Under the pieces are notes generated by a model, which did not search any database, was not told the origin of the DNA, and was given only the letters and a program-made list of their open reading frames with translations. Positions 23,576 through 35,833 of a DNA stretch of 64,000 nt are shown in pieces; positions within the stretch are counted from its first letter, which is position 1, and every line of letters starts with the position of its first letter. The translations under genes and the position numbers were made by a program. This stretch comes from Scytalidium lignicola (taxonomy: Eukaryota > Ascomycota > Leotiomycetes). Location: the NCBI GenBank assembly GCA_002812745.2, contig NCSJ02000135.1, positions 45,046 through 109,045 of the forward strand, given 5' to 3'.

Positions 23576-24771
23576 GATCCCCGCATCGGCCCAGCCTCGC
23601 TCGTTCTTCCTCAATCTGCGGTGTCTGGAAACCGAGCTCGACTCGTGCAAGCATCGATCCAAGTCCCAGGTTCCACCGAGTTCAAACAATTATACTGTGC
23701 TGCTTGTACCAGCGCTCGACTCGCGCCTTTTTTCGGCTTCGTTATCGCGGCACTCGTCGAGGGATATGCTAGGCACTCGTCAACCTTGGCGCGTTGATGC
23801 GGGCGTTGCAAATGTATATTTCCCACGGCGATTGTAACAACTGAGTCGTCACTCCCGTGGCTTTCCCGGGAACTGAAATGAATGATAGATAGATCAAGTG
23901 ATAACGAGATTGGAGCTCGAGGATAACGAAGTAGCTGGATTGATTTAACAGTGGATAAGGAGTCAGCCTCGACCGTGTTTACGTGTTGTAGCTTGCCCGT
24001 GCCCACCTCCCAATTGCGAGATTACGGCGTGCGCTTGGTTTTTAGTGTCCGGGGAACCTAGATACCCGTAGCTGCGGACACCAAAGCTGCCAGGAGCGTG
24101 CTACCCGTAATCAATTTTGGCCAAGTACTGTAAGCTAGAGTAAAATACAAAGAGAGCAGCTTGGTTGAGGCAGAAAACTTATAGATTAGTGCGTAGAAAT
24201 TATAGATTCCTGCGCATTGCTAATCATGTACATCACCCCGCCACAAGTTGTACGTCCTCTCGGTACCTGTCATTCAACCGTCTGCACTTGCTGGGAATTA
24301 CCGGGGGCGCTAAACCGTTCTCGGACATGATGGCAATGGTGCTTCTGAGCTTATTCAGATGTTGATCTTGTCTTTTTACTGTCATGTTCATAGATCTATT
24401 TATCAACAGATGTGGAATTCATGGATGAGGAAAGAAAATAGCCCGTAGTATGAGCGGAATGATATAGAATTTTGTGCAAAAGACCAGTAACCCCTGTATA
24501 GAACTTGAGACGCCAAAAGGGTTGAACTCAACTACACTGTCATAAAGCCTAGACGATCCTGTTCATCGTTTTCCTTCCTTGTCCCCTAAATCTCTTTGCT
24601 ATGCAGATTAGAGTAGTGATAAAGACACCCTCCATTCCCAAAAAACAAAGGAGAAGTCATGCACGGATATGGTATCATTCTTTAGGGAGTATCTCCTGCT
24701 AGGTCGTCCCTCACTGACTCCTTTAGTCATGGGGAGATATCGTCATTCATCACTTGGCCGTGAATATCATC
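23576..24771. other. WC-1 promoter and leader; Pse1 3' flank
   Basis: This is 1.2 kb upstream of WC-1, moderately GC-rich near 23600-24110 and then AT-richer. It contains short ORFs on both strands, including one of 131 codons on minus that overlaps the WC-1 start region. Long leaders with uORFs are common in fungal regulators, but nothing here proves one. Confidence 0.4.
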
Positions 24772-27700
24772 TCAGCCAAAGTAAGCTCTTACTGTTTGTT
24801 GCGTCTCAGGTGTTAATTGCTGTAACACTTGTGCTGGGTCTAGACCGGCAATGGAGAGTAAGTTCTTTGCCGACGCCACGATTCGCGAAGCTGTCTGTCC
24901 TTGCAGAGTTTCCGCCTCTAAGGCTTGTGCAATGAGAACAAAGACTTTCCCCGCTTGTGAGAGAACAGTGGGGTTGTGCCTATGAAAAAGTCAGTCAGAC
25001 AATAATATATGCGGGGCAGTTTTTGACATACTGGTCAATAAGCTGAGCAAGATATGCATAAGCGTATGGTGCAGCTTCCTCATCGTAGATAATGGGTAAT
25101 GTCTCGATCCATTGGGCAATGACTTGATCCTGGTTCTGAACATGGGCTGAATTATAATGGAGAATTTTAGCAATGGCAGCACAAGCATTTTCTGTCGCGT
25201 AGACATCCTCTTCCCCTCTAGCATTGGGAAATTGAGTCACGCTGAATAGTAGTTCCAAAGCCATCCCCAAGAAAGGGGCCCACTGCAGACCACCCTTGTG
25301 GGCTGCTACGCCGATACCGTAGGCTGCTGCTTGACGATTCGCGGGTGCAGGATCTTTGCAACCCGCAGCTAGAGGCTCAGCAATAAAATTGAAATACTTG
25401 AAGCTTTGTTCACCGCAGAATTCTAGCACGTCGTCCATGATACATAGCCCCCATTGTCGCTGGGTGGGATCTTCACTCTTAAGGAACGCAGCGTAGGTTG
25501 TGTTCAGGCGTTCCCAAGCTGGTAGGAATGTGGTGCCATGGTTCTTGAAGACACAGTGGTAAGCCTTGTTCATATCTGATAGTAGCGTCTGATCATCTTC
25601 AATGGCGAAAAGTATATCCTCTGTCTCTTCTTCGCCATCGTCACCATTTTCCTTTTCTTCTGCTCTTGCCTTGACACGGTCTTTGTAATCTTCTAAAGTC
25701 GAAAAAGCGGCATCGATGAATGCCTCCATCTGCTGATGGTTGAGACAGTTCTTGCCCATAACCTCAACAGACTCATAGAAACATTGGTACATCTCTGCTA
25801 AAGTATCAATAGCGGGTTCTGCGCTGAGAACCTCGAGTAACTTTCCGATCGTTCCGTTCCAGAGAGCTTGCAATTCGTTCGATGGATTGCCGAATGCCTT
25901 CTTATATGAGTTGAGGAGCTGAGGAACACACTTTGCGGAGACAACTCGCACTGGATCGTGGAAAAAGAATGCTAATCCTGGAAGAGCAATCTTTTCCATG
26001 ATTTCAGAGACATATGGTGCAAATGCTCCCTCAAGTACTTGGGCATAAACAACGATAAGTTCAATCGCCATGTGCTTGTCATCGAGAGTACTAGTCTTAA
26101 TACCAATCACTTTACCCTTCAGAGGAACAAGCTCCCATCCTTCCTCTTGCTGAACTTGCTCAACTTGCTCTTCATCATCCAATAGCTGAATATCAGCCTT
26201 CGCGCTTGCTAGTTCCATCAGGGGTGGCATGACACTAGGTAAGAATGGTAGGAAGTCAGGACCTAGAACTCTGCACATCCGTCCCCAGCAATGCATAAGG
26301 TATTGGGCTTGAGGATCATCTGCATCGGTAATATTTTGCTGAATTGTCGCCAAGAGCTGCACCAAGGTCATAGCATCGTTTGCAAGTCTCTCTTTGCCAA
26401 CGGCCAAAGCAATAAGAGTAGCACATTCCATCGCTTTTGCTCTTAGAAGGCGCAGCTCTTTTGTGTTCTCCTGTTGTAGAACTGAGAATAATAGAGGCAT
26501 GAGTGTGTCGTAATATTTAGAGAAGGCAGCTTCTGCCGAATCTGCAATAGTGGCAATTGTTGAAAGGGCCTGTTCTTGAACATATCGCTTTGGGCTTTGT
26601 AGAAGTTGAAAGAGGTGAGTAAGAAGGTCATCAAGATATGGCTCCAGGACCGTCTTCTCAGCCTCCTCGCAGAAGTTCACGAGAGCTGCCGCCGCATGAG
26701 CCTGGACCCGAGGTTCTGGAGAATCTAAAACAGGAATTATCGCAGGCACAACAACTGCATGGTACTTCTCCTGCATCGTCCCAGCGAAATCAGTGCTCAT
26801 TTGGCCGAGAGCATTGCAACCTGCCCAACGAACTCGTGGGTGAGGATCACGTAGGGCAGGCACGACAAGTTCTAAAACTTTGTTCAATTCACCCACCATG
26901 AGGTCACGGCAACCTTCGGAAATAGCAGATATCGCCATAAGAGCCGCATGACGATCTCTCCATGCATCTGAAAGCATCATTCTAGGTAGCCAGCTGAATG
27001 TTGGTGCAAGGATTGTCTGTCCACCCAGTTTGTTCGCCAAGCGGTCCATGCATTGTTCTCCAGCAACGTGATTAAGATCGCTTTCCTCGGGTTCCATCTA
27101 GATAATGTTAGCTTGTCATGGTAAATAACTGTCAAGAAAATCCTCACGTCATCTGAAGCGTTCCACTCAGCAGCATCATCGTCATCAGCGCCAATATCGG
27201 TCATGAGACTCAGACACTGGGTAATCATATCTGTGGTGTAAGATTGATCTTTACGGCACATTGCTGGCGCGTAGTCCGCAAAAGTTGCCATAAGTTCAAG
27301 AGCATTCTGGCGTGCCTGATCGCTAAGCTCCTTGTCTTGGATGACTGATATGCTGAATGATACCAGGTTGTGGAAAAGAGGTTTAAACATCTTCGGTGCA
27401 ATTTCGGCAAGATCAATTAAAGCAGTAAGTGCTTTTGTGAGCTCCTCTGACTCCTGAGACTCTTTGATTGGAGGCAGGATATTGAGTACTTCGGGTATAA
27501 GGGCATAGTACTTGACTTGAGCCTTCTTGTTGATACTGCGAAAGAATGAAGCGAATGCCTCCATGGCAGCCAGCCGTACCTAACAACCTTATCAGCAAAT
27601 CCATTTTCATGGTGATGAGACGATTGATCGTACTGAAACTTCATCATCCTTGAATCCTTTTGTAAAGGCCGAGAGCACGGTATCCTCGTGTTGCTTCTCA

Positions 27701-28338
27701 ATAATCCCCGGTGTAGTAGCAAAGATTCTATACGCAATCTCTCGCTGACCAGAGTCCTTTGACATACTCAAAGTAAACAATATACCAAGGATTTCCGGCC
27801 ATTGTTCATCTACAATCAGAATGGTAAGTCACGATCCTAATAACTGGTCTTCTCAAACATACTATTATCCGAATACTCTCTGGCAATCTCTGCCACCGCG
27901 TCGCCAACCTTATTCCGGACGCTATTAGTTTGTTCAGCACTTAATGCTTCTAGGAGCTTTTGCCTAATGACATGTGCCTGCTCTTGAGCTATGGACAGAA
28001 AAGTCTCAACAGTTTCTCCGCTAGGTCTCTTTCGAGACTTAGATGCTATTCGCCGGAAAATAACAGAAGCAAAAGAACGCGTCTAGACATGCATATTAGT
28101 CTTAAACTCGAAAACTCTTCGGGAGAATTTCTTGGCATAGGGAATTGCTTCTTACCGTCGGATCATTGGAGCCATGAATTTGTTCCACCAGGCCCATCAA
28201 TAATATCTCGGGTTTAGGAATAGTCCAGTTTGTTGCCAGATGCTCCTCTGCTTGCGACCGAACACTGTTATCTGACGACTGTAACGCATCCAGGAGCTGC
28301 GCCAGCTCGGCGTGCACATCTGCCGGAAGCACCGACAT
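24772..28338 (-). CDS. pse1: Importin beta-family karyopherin, Pse1/Kap121 (importin-5)
   Basis: Nuclear import receptor that carries ribosomal proteins, transcription factors and histones through nuclear pores in a Ran-dependent way. Six exons (28338-28156, 28082-27863, 27809-27634, 27579-27148, 27097-25032, 24979-24772) sum to 3285 nt, giving 1094 residues, the usual length for the family. The N-terminus (LAQLLDALQSSDNSVRSQAEEHL) is the first HEAT/importin-beta N-terminal repeat. HEAT repeats continue throughout (PRVRWAGCNALGQMSTDF, PRVQAHAAAALVNFCEEAEK). Acidic insertions (IGADDDDAAEW, ENGDDGEEETED) are typical. The last exon encodes the conserved end GLDPAQVLQQLTPETQQTVR. All introns are 50-73 nt, with consensus donors except GTACGA at 27633. 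It is divergently transcribed from the Sds23 gene across 751 bp. Confidence 0.95.
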
Positions 28339-29089
28339 ATTAATTTGGGTTTGAATTATGCGATGGTGGTAGAGCTTTAATGAAGTGACACCTTGAAAGG
28401 CAGGTTAAACAGTATGGGCCGGCAGCAAAGGACAGCCAGTATCGACGCGCCTAACCGGATGGACGGTTTCTAAGCCAAAGGATTAAGTGGATCGAGAAGT
28501 GTAGAGGTTCAGCGATATCACCAGGTGCACAAATGTAGGCATTTGCTCATCCGGCGGTTGTTTGGTAAAACCGTTGATGGAAATCTTCTTGGTCGACGCG
28601 TGCGATGGTGGGGTTGCCAGCAATCCAACCGCCGCACTTTTTTTTTGAGACCTCGCCAAACCCCAATCGGGATTGGTTAGGAGGGACAACAATGCAACCG
28701 GGGGCCAGAACCTGCCCCATGACGACGGGAAATAGCTTTTTCCGTTCCCCTAGGCCAAACTTGGGTTTTGTTGGAGGAATAAAGTTAACCCTTTCCGACT
28801 TTGATTCATAGACACCGCCTTGTTGTTGAAAAACACCCCCTCCCATTCCGGGTGCACGAGCAGTGGAGTCCCGTCACTGACCGGCAGCCCGTTGGTAGAT
28901 CTCTAGGGTGTGACAGCGATGGACAGACAATACATCATATCTTCCAAGGGTATAGTTCTACGAGTGCAACCACGGGTTTGACTTTAGGATTTTGTCTACA
29001 GAGGCACAAGTACCGCATCAGATTGATGAAGCTGCGAGTTTAGTCATTGGTTTTAGCTCAGAATCGTCGGTCCTCAGACCACCTCGAAA
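28339..29089. promoter_or_regulatory. Divergent promoter between pse1 and sds23
   Basis: This 751-bp region holds the start sides of both genes. It includes an inverted CCAAT pair (CCAAT at 28663-28667 and ATTGG at 28672-28676), the binding core of the fungal HAP/CBC complex, next to a run of nine T. Several short ORFs on both strands look like chance. Regulatory function is inferred. Confidence 0.45.
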
Positions 29090-30632
29090 ATGGCGGACCC
29101 GGCGACACCAATCGATCCCTCCCATAGAAACAACAGCAGAGCTCCCAGTCCCGGCATCCTTACCCATAGCCATCGATCAAGCTTCGCTGAGAGCATCAGA
29201 CATTCTCCAAGATCTCAACGACATCCTTCCTTTACGCAGGCAGCGGTCCAAGAACTGCTCAACCATCCACAGACCACCAAGATGGGAGATCCACGATTTG
29301 TCGGTAGAGATTGGAGGAGTATACGGGTAGGGGAACTGGTGCAGTCCTCAGACGTCAGATTCTGTGAACTGGATACCACAGTTGAACAAGCCACCAAGGT
29401 CCTGATTGAGCCTGGACCTCCCAATGTGGTCTTGATACGAGAGACAGCCGCTGATGCCGTTGCCTGTGGTACATTCGACTATAACGACCTGAATAACTAC
29501 CTCCTTATTGTAGTTGGTCTAGCGAACCCCGAAGAAGATCAAGCTGAGGCATACTCCAAGGTAGCAAAAAATGCTCGACTTGGCACACCGATTCCATTAC
29601 GATATGTCTATACATTGGCAAAGAAGGCACCGATGGTTACGCTGTCCCAACTAGAAGACTTATCCAAGGCTGTGGAAATCTTTGGTAGTGGTGTGCATCG
29701 TATTCTCGTCTGCAAAGAAGGCACATCGGAGGTTGTTGGTATTTTAAGTCAAGTGAAGTTGGTCCAATTCTTGTGGGATAATGGCAGCAGCTTCCCTGCG
29801 ATTGATGCTCTGTATCCAGTAATTCTCCGCGATTTGGATATAGGGACACTTCAAACCATTGCAATCAAGTATGTAGACCTTTTCTCTCTTCCATAAAGCG
29901 CCACTAACGACTTTCACAGTGGTGATAAGCCTTTAACCGAAGCACTTCAGCTGATGAATAACGAAGGAGTAACAAGCGTTGCAGTGGTGGACAATGGACT
30001 GAATGTCATTGGAAACATATCCACCGCGGATGTCAGGCTTCTCACCAATTCCAGCAGCTTACCACTCCTCAAATCAACCTGTATTCATTTCATATCGGTT
30101 ATTCTCACCGAGCGAGGGGTAGAGAATGGCAAGGATTCGTTCCCAGGTAAGGGCTTCCTCCCCCTCAAGTGATCTTGAGTTGTCAATTCAGGCATATTCT
30201 AATTTAATCCCAGTCTTCTACGTCAACCCATATTCTACTCTTGCACATACTGTCGCTAAACTCATAGCCACAAAATCCCACCGCATGTGGCTTGTAGAAT
30301 CAGCATCACCATCGCCCTCCCAACCAGCAACCCCTTCACTTGCCCACGCAGTATTAGCTCCTCAGGCAGTATCAGGCCCTACCTCTCCATCAATATCTGG
30401 CGCCTTCCCAGCAGTATCTGCTGCCTCCCTACCTGGACAGCGAACTTCTGGCCGCTTGACCGGTGTCATCAGCCTGACAGACATTCTCAACCTCTTCGCC
30501 CGGCAATCTGGTCTAAATCCACTGAGTCCAGAAAGCCAACGTGCTAGACGACGACGTAGCTCTAGCAGCTCCGTCAGGCCTAGTTTTGACTCAGTAAGAG
30601 GCTCTGGTGTTAGCATTGAGCTCAAGCGATGA
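29090..30632 (+). CDS. sds23: CBS-domain regulator Sds23/Moc1-like
   Basis: Homologue of yeast Sds23 and fission yeast Sds23/Moc1, inhibitors of PP2A/PP6-type phosphatases that link nutrition with mitosis and septation. Exons 29090-29868, 29920-30146 and 30214-30632 give 474 residues (1425 nt, in phase). After a basic Ser-rich N-terminus ([16 protein letters not shown]), four CBS motifs are arranged as two Bateman pairs. Examples are [56 protein letters not shown] and [29 protein letters not shown]. The tail is Arg/Ser-rich ([11 protein letters not shown]). Intron 1 has a textbook CACTAAC branch site. CBS pairs bind adenine nucleotides in relatives; binding here is not shown. Cytosol and nucleus are expected, since no membrane segment is seen. 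Confidence 0.93.
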
Positions 30633-31559
30633 GAGCCGTTTAGTTTCCGTGGACCATTATACTACTTGCCTAAGCGTTATATTACCTAAAGTTACAACCG
30701 AGAATGTATAGACTTCCCTGCCCCAATCATTTCAAAGAAAAGCAAAAGCCACGAGTTGAAGATATGGGGGAGTAGGAAGCGAGAGAGATATAAGTAAAAC
30801 GGTCTCCAGGGTTTTGCGTGAATCAGAGCAGGCATTCCGAGTTATATCAATAAAGGGGAGGAGAATCTAATTCCTGACCCCGGTATATTAAAACCCTAAA
30901 AAAATAGGCTTCTTGAGATTGTGTGGGATTGTTTTGTTTCCTTTCTTTAGGCTCCAGTACATCTTTGATTTGGTGATGTGTCGAAGATCGGAAATATCTC
31001 ATGTTCATACGTAGGATTAACGCACCTGCTTCTGTTCCACTTAGTCTCATAGATAGCTAGCATACGGAGAATGCCAATTGACAGAATTCGGAATACATTC
31101 CTTAACCTGTGATATAAGAAGATAATTGTTCTGATGATATTTTTTTTATTTATTCTTATCGTATAAGTTGCATATCTTGATTCTTCTAACTCTGTAGATA
31201 CCAACATTATACGCTGCAAATCTTTCCGCAGCGTAACCTTGTCCAGACTACAGCCCTTTCCCATGTAGTAGTTTATTTCCCTGGGAACTTGCCCCTCTTA
31301 TTTCCAAAACTCCATAACACAAACCATCCATACTCCAAAACTTGCTCAAGAATCATATTTCCAAACACAAGTTCAAGTCTTCTTCTCCTTAGGAGTCTAT
31401 GTATATAAGCTACCCAAAAATCCGATAGAGTAATGACTCCAATATATGCAATTGCAAAATCGTGTAACCAGATCAGCCGGTGCTGATATTCTCAGAAAAC
31501 AACGCTGAAAACCGTCACAAACAAAATCCACCGGATAAAATTCGAGTAAAACCTCTAGA
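30633..31559. other. Convergent 3' spacer
   Basis: This lies between the 3' ends of the Sds23 gene (+) and the mannosidase gene (-). It is AT-rich with an eight-T run near 31140. Small ORFs on minus are not supported by any family feature. Confidence 0.4.
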
Positions 31560-33438
31560 TCAGCCGGTGGGTCGCCGCAGTGGATGAGCCTCGGTATTCA
31601 GCACAAATTCATCCAAACTAATGAGATCCGGCTCCGCAAAGATAAGATAGAAGTATTTGAGCGTCTCAGCAAGCCAGAACGATTCCATGCTGTCCATCAA
31701 TGGAGGCTTTGGCACCGTGCAGTCAGCCAGGGAAGCATGAGCGATGTCTGTTTTCGTATAGGTAATGATATTGTTAAACATTTTCCAGGCTCGATCTTGG
31801 AGGATTGGATCTCCAGTTATGCGGTAGAGAATAAAGATAGACTCTATTGCCTCTGGTCTGTCCATTATCAATCAGCATTTGTTTTTTTTGTCAGTGAATA
31901 TTGAGAGATTTGAATATCACTAACCGTAGAATATATCGAGTATCATCGACTTTAGTGACGCCTGGTCGTAACCCAAACTGGGCTATCTTGGTATCCACAT
32001 CTTCAATTCCTCCGTTCTCATCACTAACCTTGGCACGCCATATCTCCTCATCCCAAGGACAGTTCGATTTATCCTCACATCGTACTGTATGCATGATTTC
32101 CGGCATGATGCCCAAGGGCATAACTTCATAAGCCCACAAACAACCATTGACAAGCTTCTTAGCCAATTCAAGGTCATCATTTTCGAATGTCTTTGCAGCA
32201 ATAGCCACCATACCACCCGCAAAGCAGCCGAGATGTTGCGCTTGGGCTTCCGTCTTCAAGTTGTCAACAGGCGTCGCACCATTGCTGGTTACCAGCCCAG
32301 CAAATCGAATATCCTCGCCATTCGGAGTCATGGGACGATAGAAAATGTTTCGCCTCATAGCGATCATTGCTTGATCATAAAGCTTGCGATATTGCTCAGT
32401 TGCTCCTCCGAGCAGTATATGCTGCTTTGGAAGATACTCATAGAGTGAATCTTCCATCCCCCCAATAGTAAACCCACCATAGTCCGTGAAGTCGCTATTC
32501 TTTGCGTTCACGACTATCGGCCACATTCCAGGGAGCTTTGTCTTACTCTGTTGCTTTTCAAAGACGTTCATAACACGCTGTACAGCATCGTAATACTTCG
32601 GATCACCGGTGATTTGACTGAGCCGTGTGAATTCTAGTGTGAGCGATCCAAGTTCAGAAACAATCACAGAACTACCAGCCTCCTGCTTAGCTCCACCAGC
32701 CGCAGTTCTAAAATCCCAGCGGGTGATTGGAAGACGATTAGGTGTATCGAAGGCTTTATATAGCATATCCCCCACTTCCATGGCCTTCTCAAGAAGGATA
32801 GCATATTTCCCTTCAGTCAAATCATAAGCTGCAAGCAGACCTCCAAGGTGTCTGATCGTCGTCTCAAACACATTCAGTTTTTCTAAGGTGCAGGTGCTCA
32901 AATCAATATCCTTCAGCACTTCGAGCGCATCGTGGAATTCGTCTTGCAGGCCCATTATCCAGAGTGTATCTGTAATGAGTAGTATTGTTAGCCATAGAAG
33001 TAGTATTGTAGGTCTCAGGAGCTCCGTACCAAGGGAATCAACCAGGGTTGCAGCCCATCCCCCAAAGGGATTGCTAGCACCACCCGACAATGGCTTCACC
33101 TCATCTTGTCGCCAGGCGTGTTGTTTGTATCCATTCCATGCGTGCGTAAAATTCCCCTTTACGGCAGCTAGCCTAGAGAGTCTTGTCTCTTTCTCTTCTG
33201 CTGTTTCGTCTGCAAATGTATGTTGAATCCGTGGTAATATTTTTGATTCTCCAGCAGGAAGAGGTTTCATCGATGTGACAGGGTAATGCTGGGGAATATT
33301 GATCCAGGAAAACTTGTCGGGAGTGTGGCCCAGTTGTACTCCTGGGTTGACTCTTATTGGCGTGTGCTGTTTAATCAATATGATGATTGTGACCGCAACG
33401 AGCACCAAAAAGGCCGTTTTCGACAACCGTCTTGACAT
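31560..33438 (-). CDS. Class I alpha-1,2-mannosidase (GH47)
   Basis: Secretory-pathway enzyme that trims alpha-1,2-mannose from N-glycans, using Ca2+. Exons 33438-33030, 32969-31925 and 31857-31560 give 583 residues (1752 nt). The Met at 33438 (MSRRLSKTAF) precedes one uncleaved membrane segment (about residues 9-23), giving the type II topology typical of ER/Golgi members. An upstream in-frame Met at 33501 is less likely. The catalytic (alpha/alpha)7 domain runs from about residue 105. Family motifs are GWAATLVDSLDTLWIMGL (split by the first intron), GGLLAAYDLT, HLGCFAGGM, TRYILRPEAIES (split by the second intron) and SFWLAETLKYFYLIF. NTEAHP near the end includes the Thr that contacts calcium in this family. 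It could be the ER or a Golgi paralogue; sequence alone does not decide. Confidence 0.94.
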
Positions 33439-35833
33439 GGTGCCTGCTGTTAGAGAGTCAGAAGCCTCTCTAAATGTGGAATACCAATTATTCAGAATCA
33501 CATCAAGTCATGTAAAACTGCGCAATGCTTTAAACCAGGCAGGCAAAAGAGAGGCTCACCAACATAGCACTGCCTGCACGCGTTAGATGCTGTGAGAGCG
33601 CGTCATTGACATGGAGCCCCTAAGACCCATCCTAACGGCACTTGCTGACGGTCCCCTTTTTTCCAAGGGTTCATTGGTCCCTAAAAAGCTTAATTGCCCC
33701 CCTGCAACACGTGATTAGTTACTAATCAAATTATTAAATCGAGGTTGTCCCATCCACACAGCGCCAATCCACCAATAGTTTGCTTAGATTAAGTAATTAC
33801 TGTACAATTCTAAGGAGACTCTTAATTTCACTGCATCTGAGGTATGTATTCCTAAAATTATATTATATTTATTATAGTATTTCAAAACAAACGATTGCTA
33901 CAATACGATAACATGTGTGAAATCATTTAGATATAAATTAAAAAAAAGTCGTGAAAAAGAAGCAAAAATTCTGGCAAAAATCTGAGGAATTGGCACAAGT
34001 GACTACACGTGTAGAACGTATATAATTACTGCACAAATCTGCGAACAAACCTTTTATCTAACATGACCACCCTTTCCCTAGCCCGTCTCCAAACCACAAG
34101 ATCCAATCAAACACATCGGATACTTTTTGATCAACTATTGCCATGATATGTTTACTAGTAAGCACCGTTATTTATGAATAGGTTAATCCCACCGGAACAG
34201 GGCATTTATGCATGCACCGGAACATAGTCATCCACGTCCTCATTCCGAGTGCAAAAATACACCATCCTGCAAGTCATAGGTCACGATACCCGTTTGATGG
34301 TGCCGCACATCCATATTTGGCGTTCTTCAGCCATCACAAGGTCGGTCCAAATACCGGCCTAGCAGCCGAAACCGGGAGCTCAGCGCCTCGGGTATATACA
34401 CGTTCTACGCTAATAAGTGAAAGCAAAGAAGTAATCCTGTTCCGGCCCTACTTAAACCGCTAATAATATGGGCCATGGGTTTGTTAGTGGTTTGAGGCGG
34501 GAAATTTTCCCTTGCGCTAAAATCTTAAAATGGCTGCATTCTCTACTCTCATATTCCTGTCTAATGGATAACTAAGCTTCACGCAGATAAGCAAACAGAT
34601 TATATTTTGTGCAGGGCAACACTGGCAGTCAGTATTAGCATGCCACTGCTTATTTCTATTGGTGCAAAGTGGAAGTCGTGAAAATTAACGGTTTAACGGT
34701 AAAGATACTCGAGATACAGTCCCCCCCTGGATGTTTGTGTGGTGGATCTGTTGCAGCTTTGTTTCTACATTCGGGCCACAACAGGTGCACAGTCAATCAA
34801 CGTCAACTATTCTAGGCAGAATTTCTATATACAGTATTTTTATGGAATGCTGTATTGGGGAAAGTGGTAACTGTAGATATGGTTGGAAAAGAAAGGTAAC
34901 AATTTGACCCACCATACAAACATTCAAGGGGGAGAACTGTGTTGGCCAATGTTCAGAAACGGGTAAATCGGATAGATAAACCTCTAACAACCATTTCTAC
35001 ACCTGCCAAGATGATTTGAGTTTTTTTGTTTTACAATAGCTGAGTAGAAGACAAGGGGGGAAATGGAAAGGGACATCCATGCCCATGTGATGCTCCACTG
35101 CTGCCAATGGAACACGGCTAGATGCCCGGGATTCCTACAATTGGCGTAGATAGGATGAGAGCAAACGTGTTGATTCCAGCTTACGGACCCAATCAGTTCA
35201 ATGGCACGAATCATGAGGTGATGTGTCCTGCATAGATCGTAGTCTTTTCGAAGTCAATACTTCAGCCAAACAGCCTAGTCTAACTGACCCCCACCCACCT
35301 ACCCCCCTATTCACACCCCCTGACGGGATGAGGCATTATCTGTGTTCTTATTTTGCCCAAGATTAAAATTGCCTCATCCCAAGCAAAATGAGATATTACA
35401 GTACACGTGAAGAAAAANGAAAAAATTGTAGATACTCTCAACGATGTATAGAGATTTTTCCTTTGATTAAAATTTTATTAATTCCTTATCTCTAAATATA
35501 TACATGTAAAAAGCACCCCTGGAAAGATAAATATCTAACCAAACAAGGGTAAATAAAGGTAAATGAAAGGTATATCCCATCTAAATAAAACGCCATGCTA
35601 TGTAGATTCAGATGTATATCGGGGTTTTCAAACACGAAGGGATGCCCCCAAAAGCTTCCCCAAGACCATTTTATCTAGACCTTCTTATTACCCCCCCCCC
35701 CCTTCCGTAACCATTCTATTTGGTAAATATCTTGAATTCTAAGGAGATAAACTCTGTTGAGGATTTCCATCCAATATTCTTTTGAAAGATAGTGTGAAAT
35801 TGCCTCAAAGAGAATTGGATGTATTAATTCCAA
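33439..35833. other. Long AT-rich intergenic region
   Basis: This region runs from the mannosidase start to the 3' end of the MFS gene (2.4 kb). Very AT-rich stretches occur at 33720-34030 and 35400-35560. There is an N at 35418 after five A and a run of twelve C at 35691-35702. No ORF above about 80 codons has recognisable features, and I see no tRNA-like cloverleaf. Confidence 0.45.

Noticed and set aside
23611..24006. A 131-codon minus-strand ORF in the WC-1 leader
   Set aside because: No domain, Arg/Ser-rich composition like a chance frame, and it overlaps the WC-1 coding start in another frame.
28547..28846. ORFs on both strands between pse1 and sds23
   Set aside because: They overlap each other in a GC-richer promoter and show no family features.
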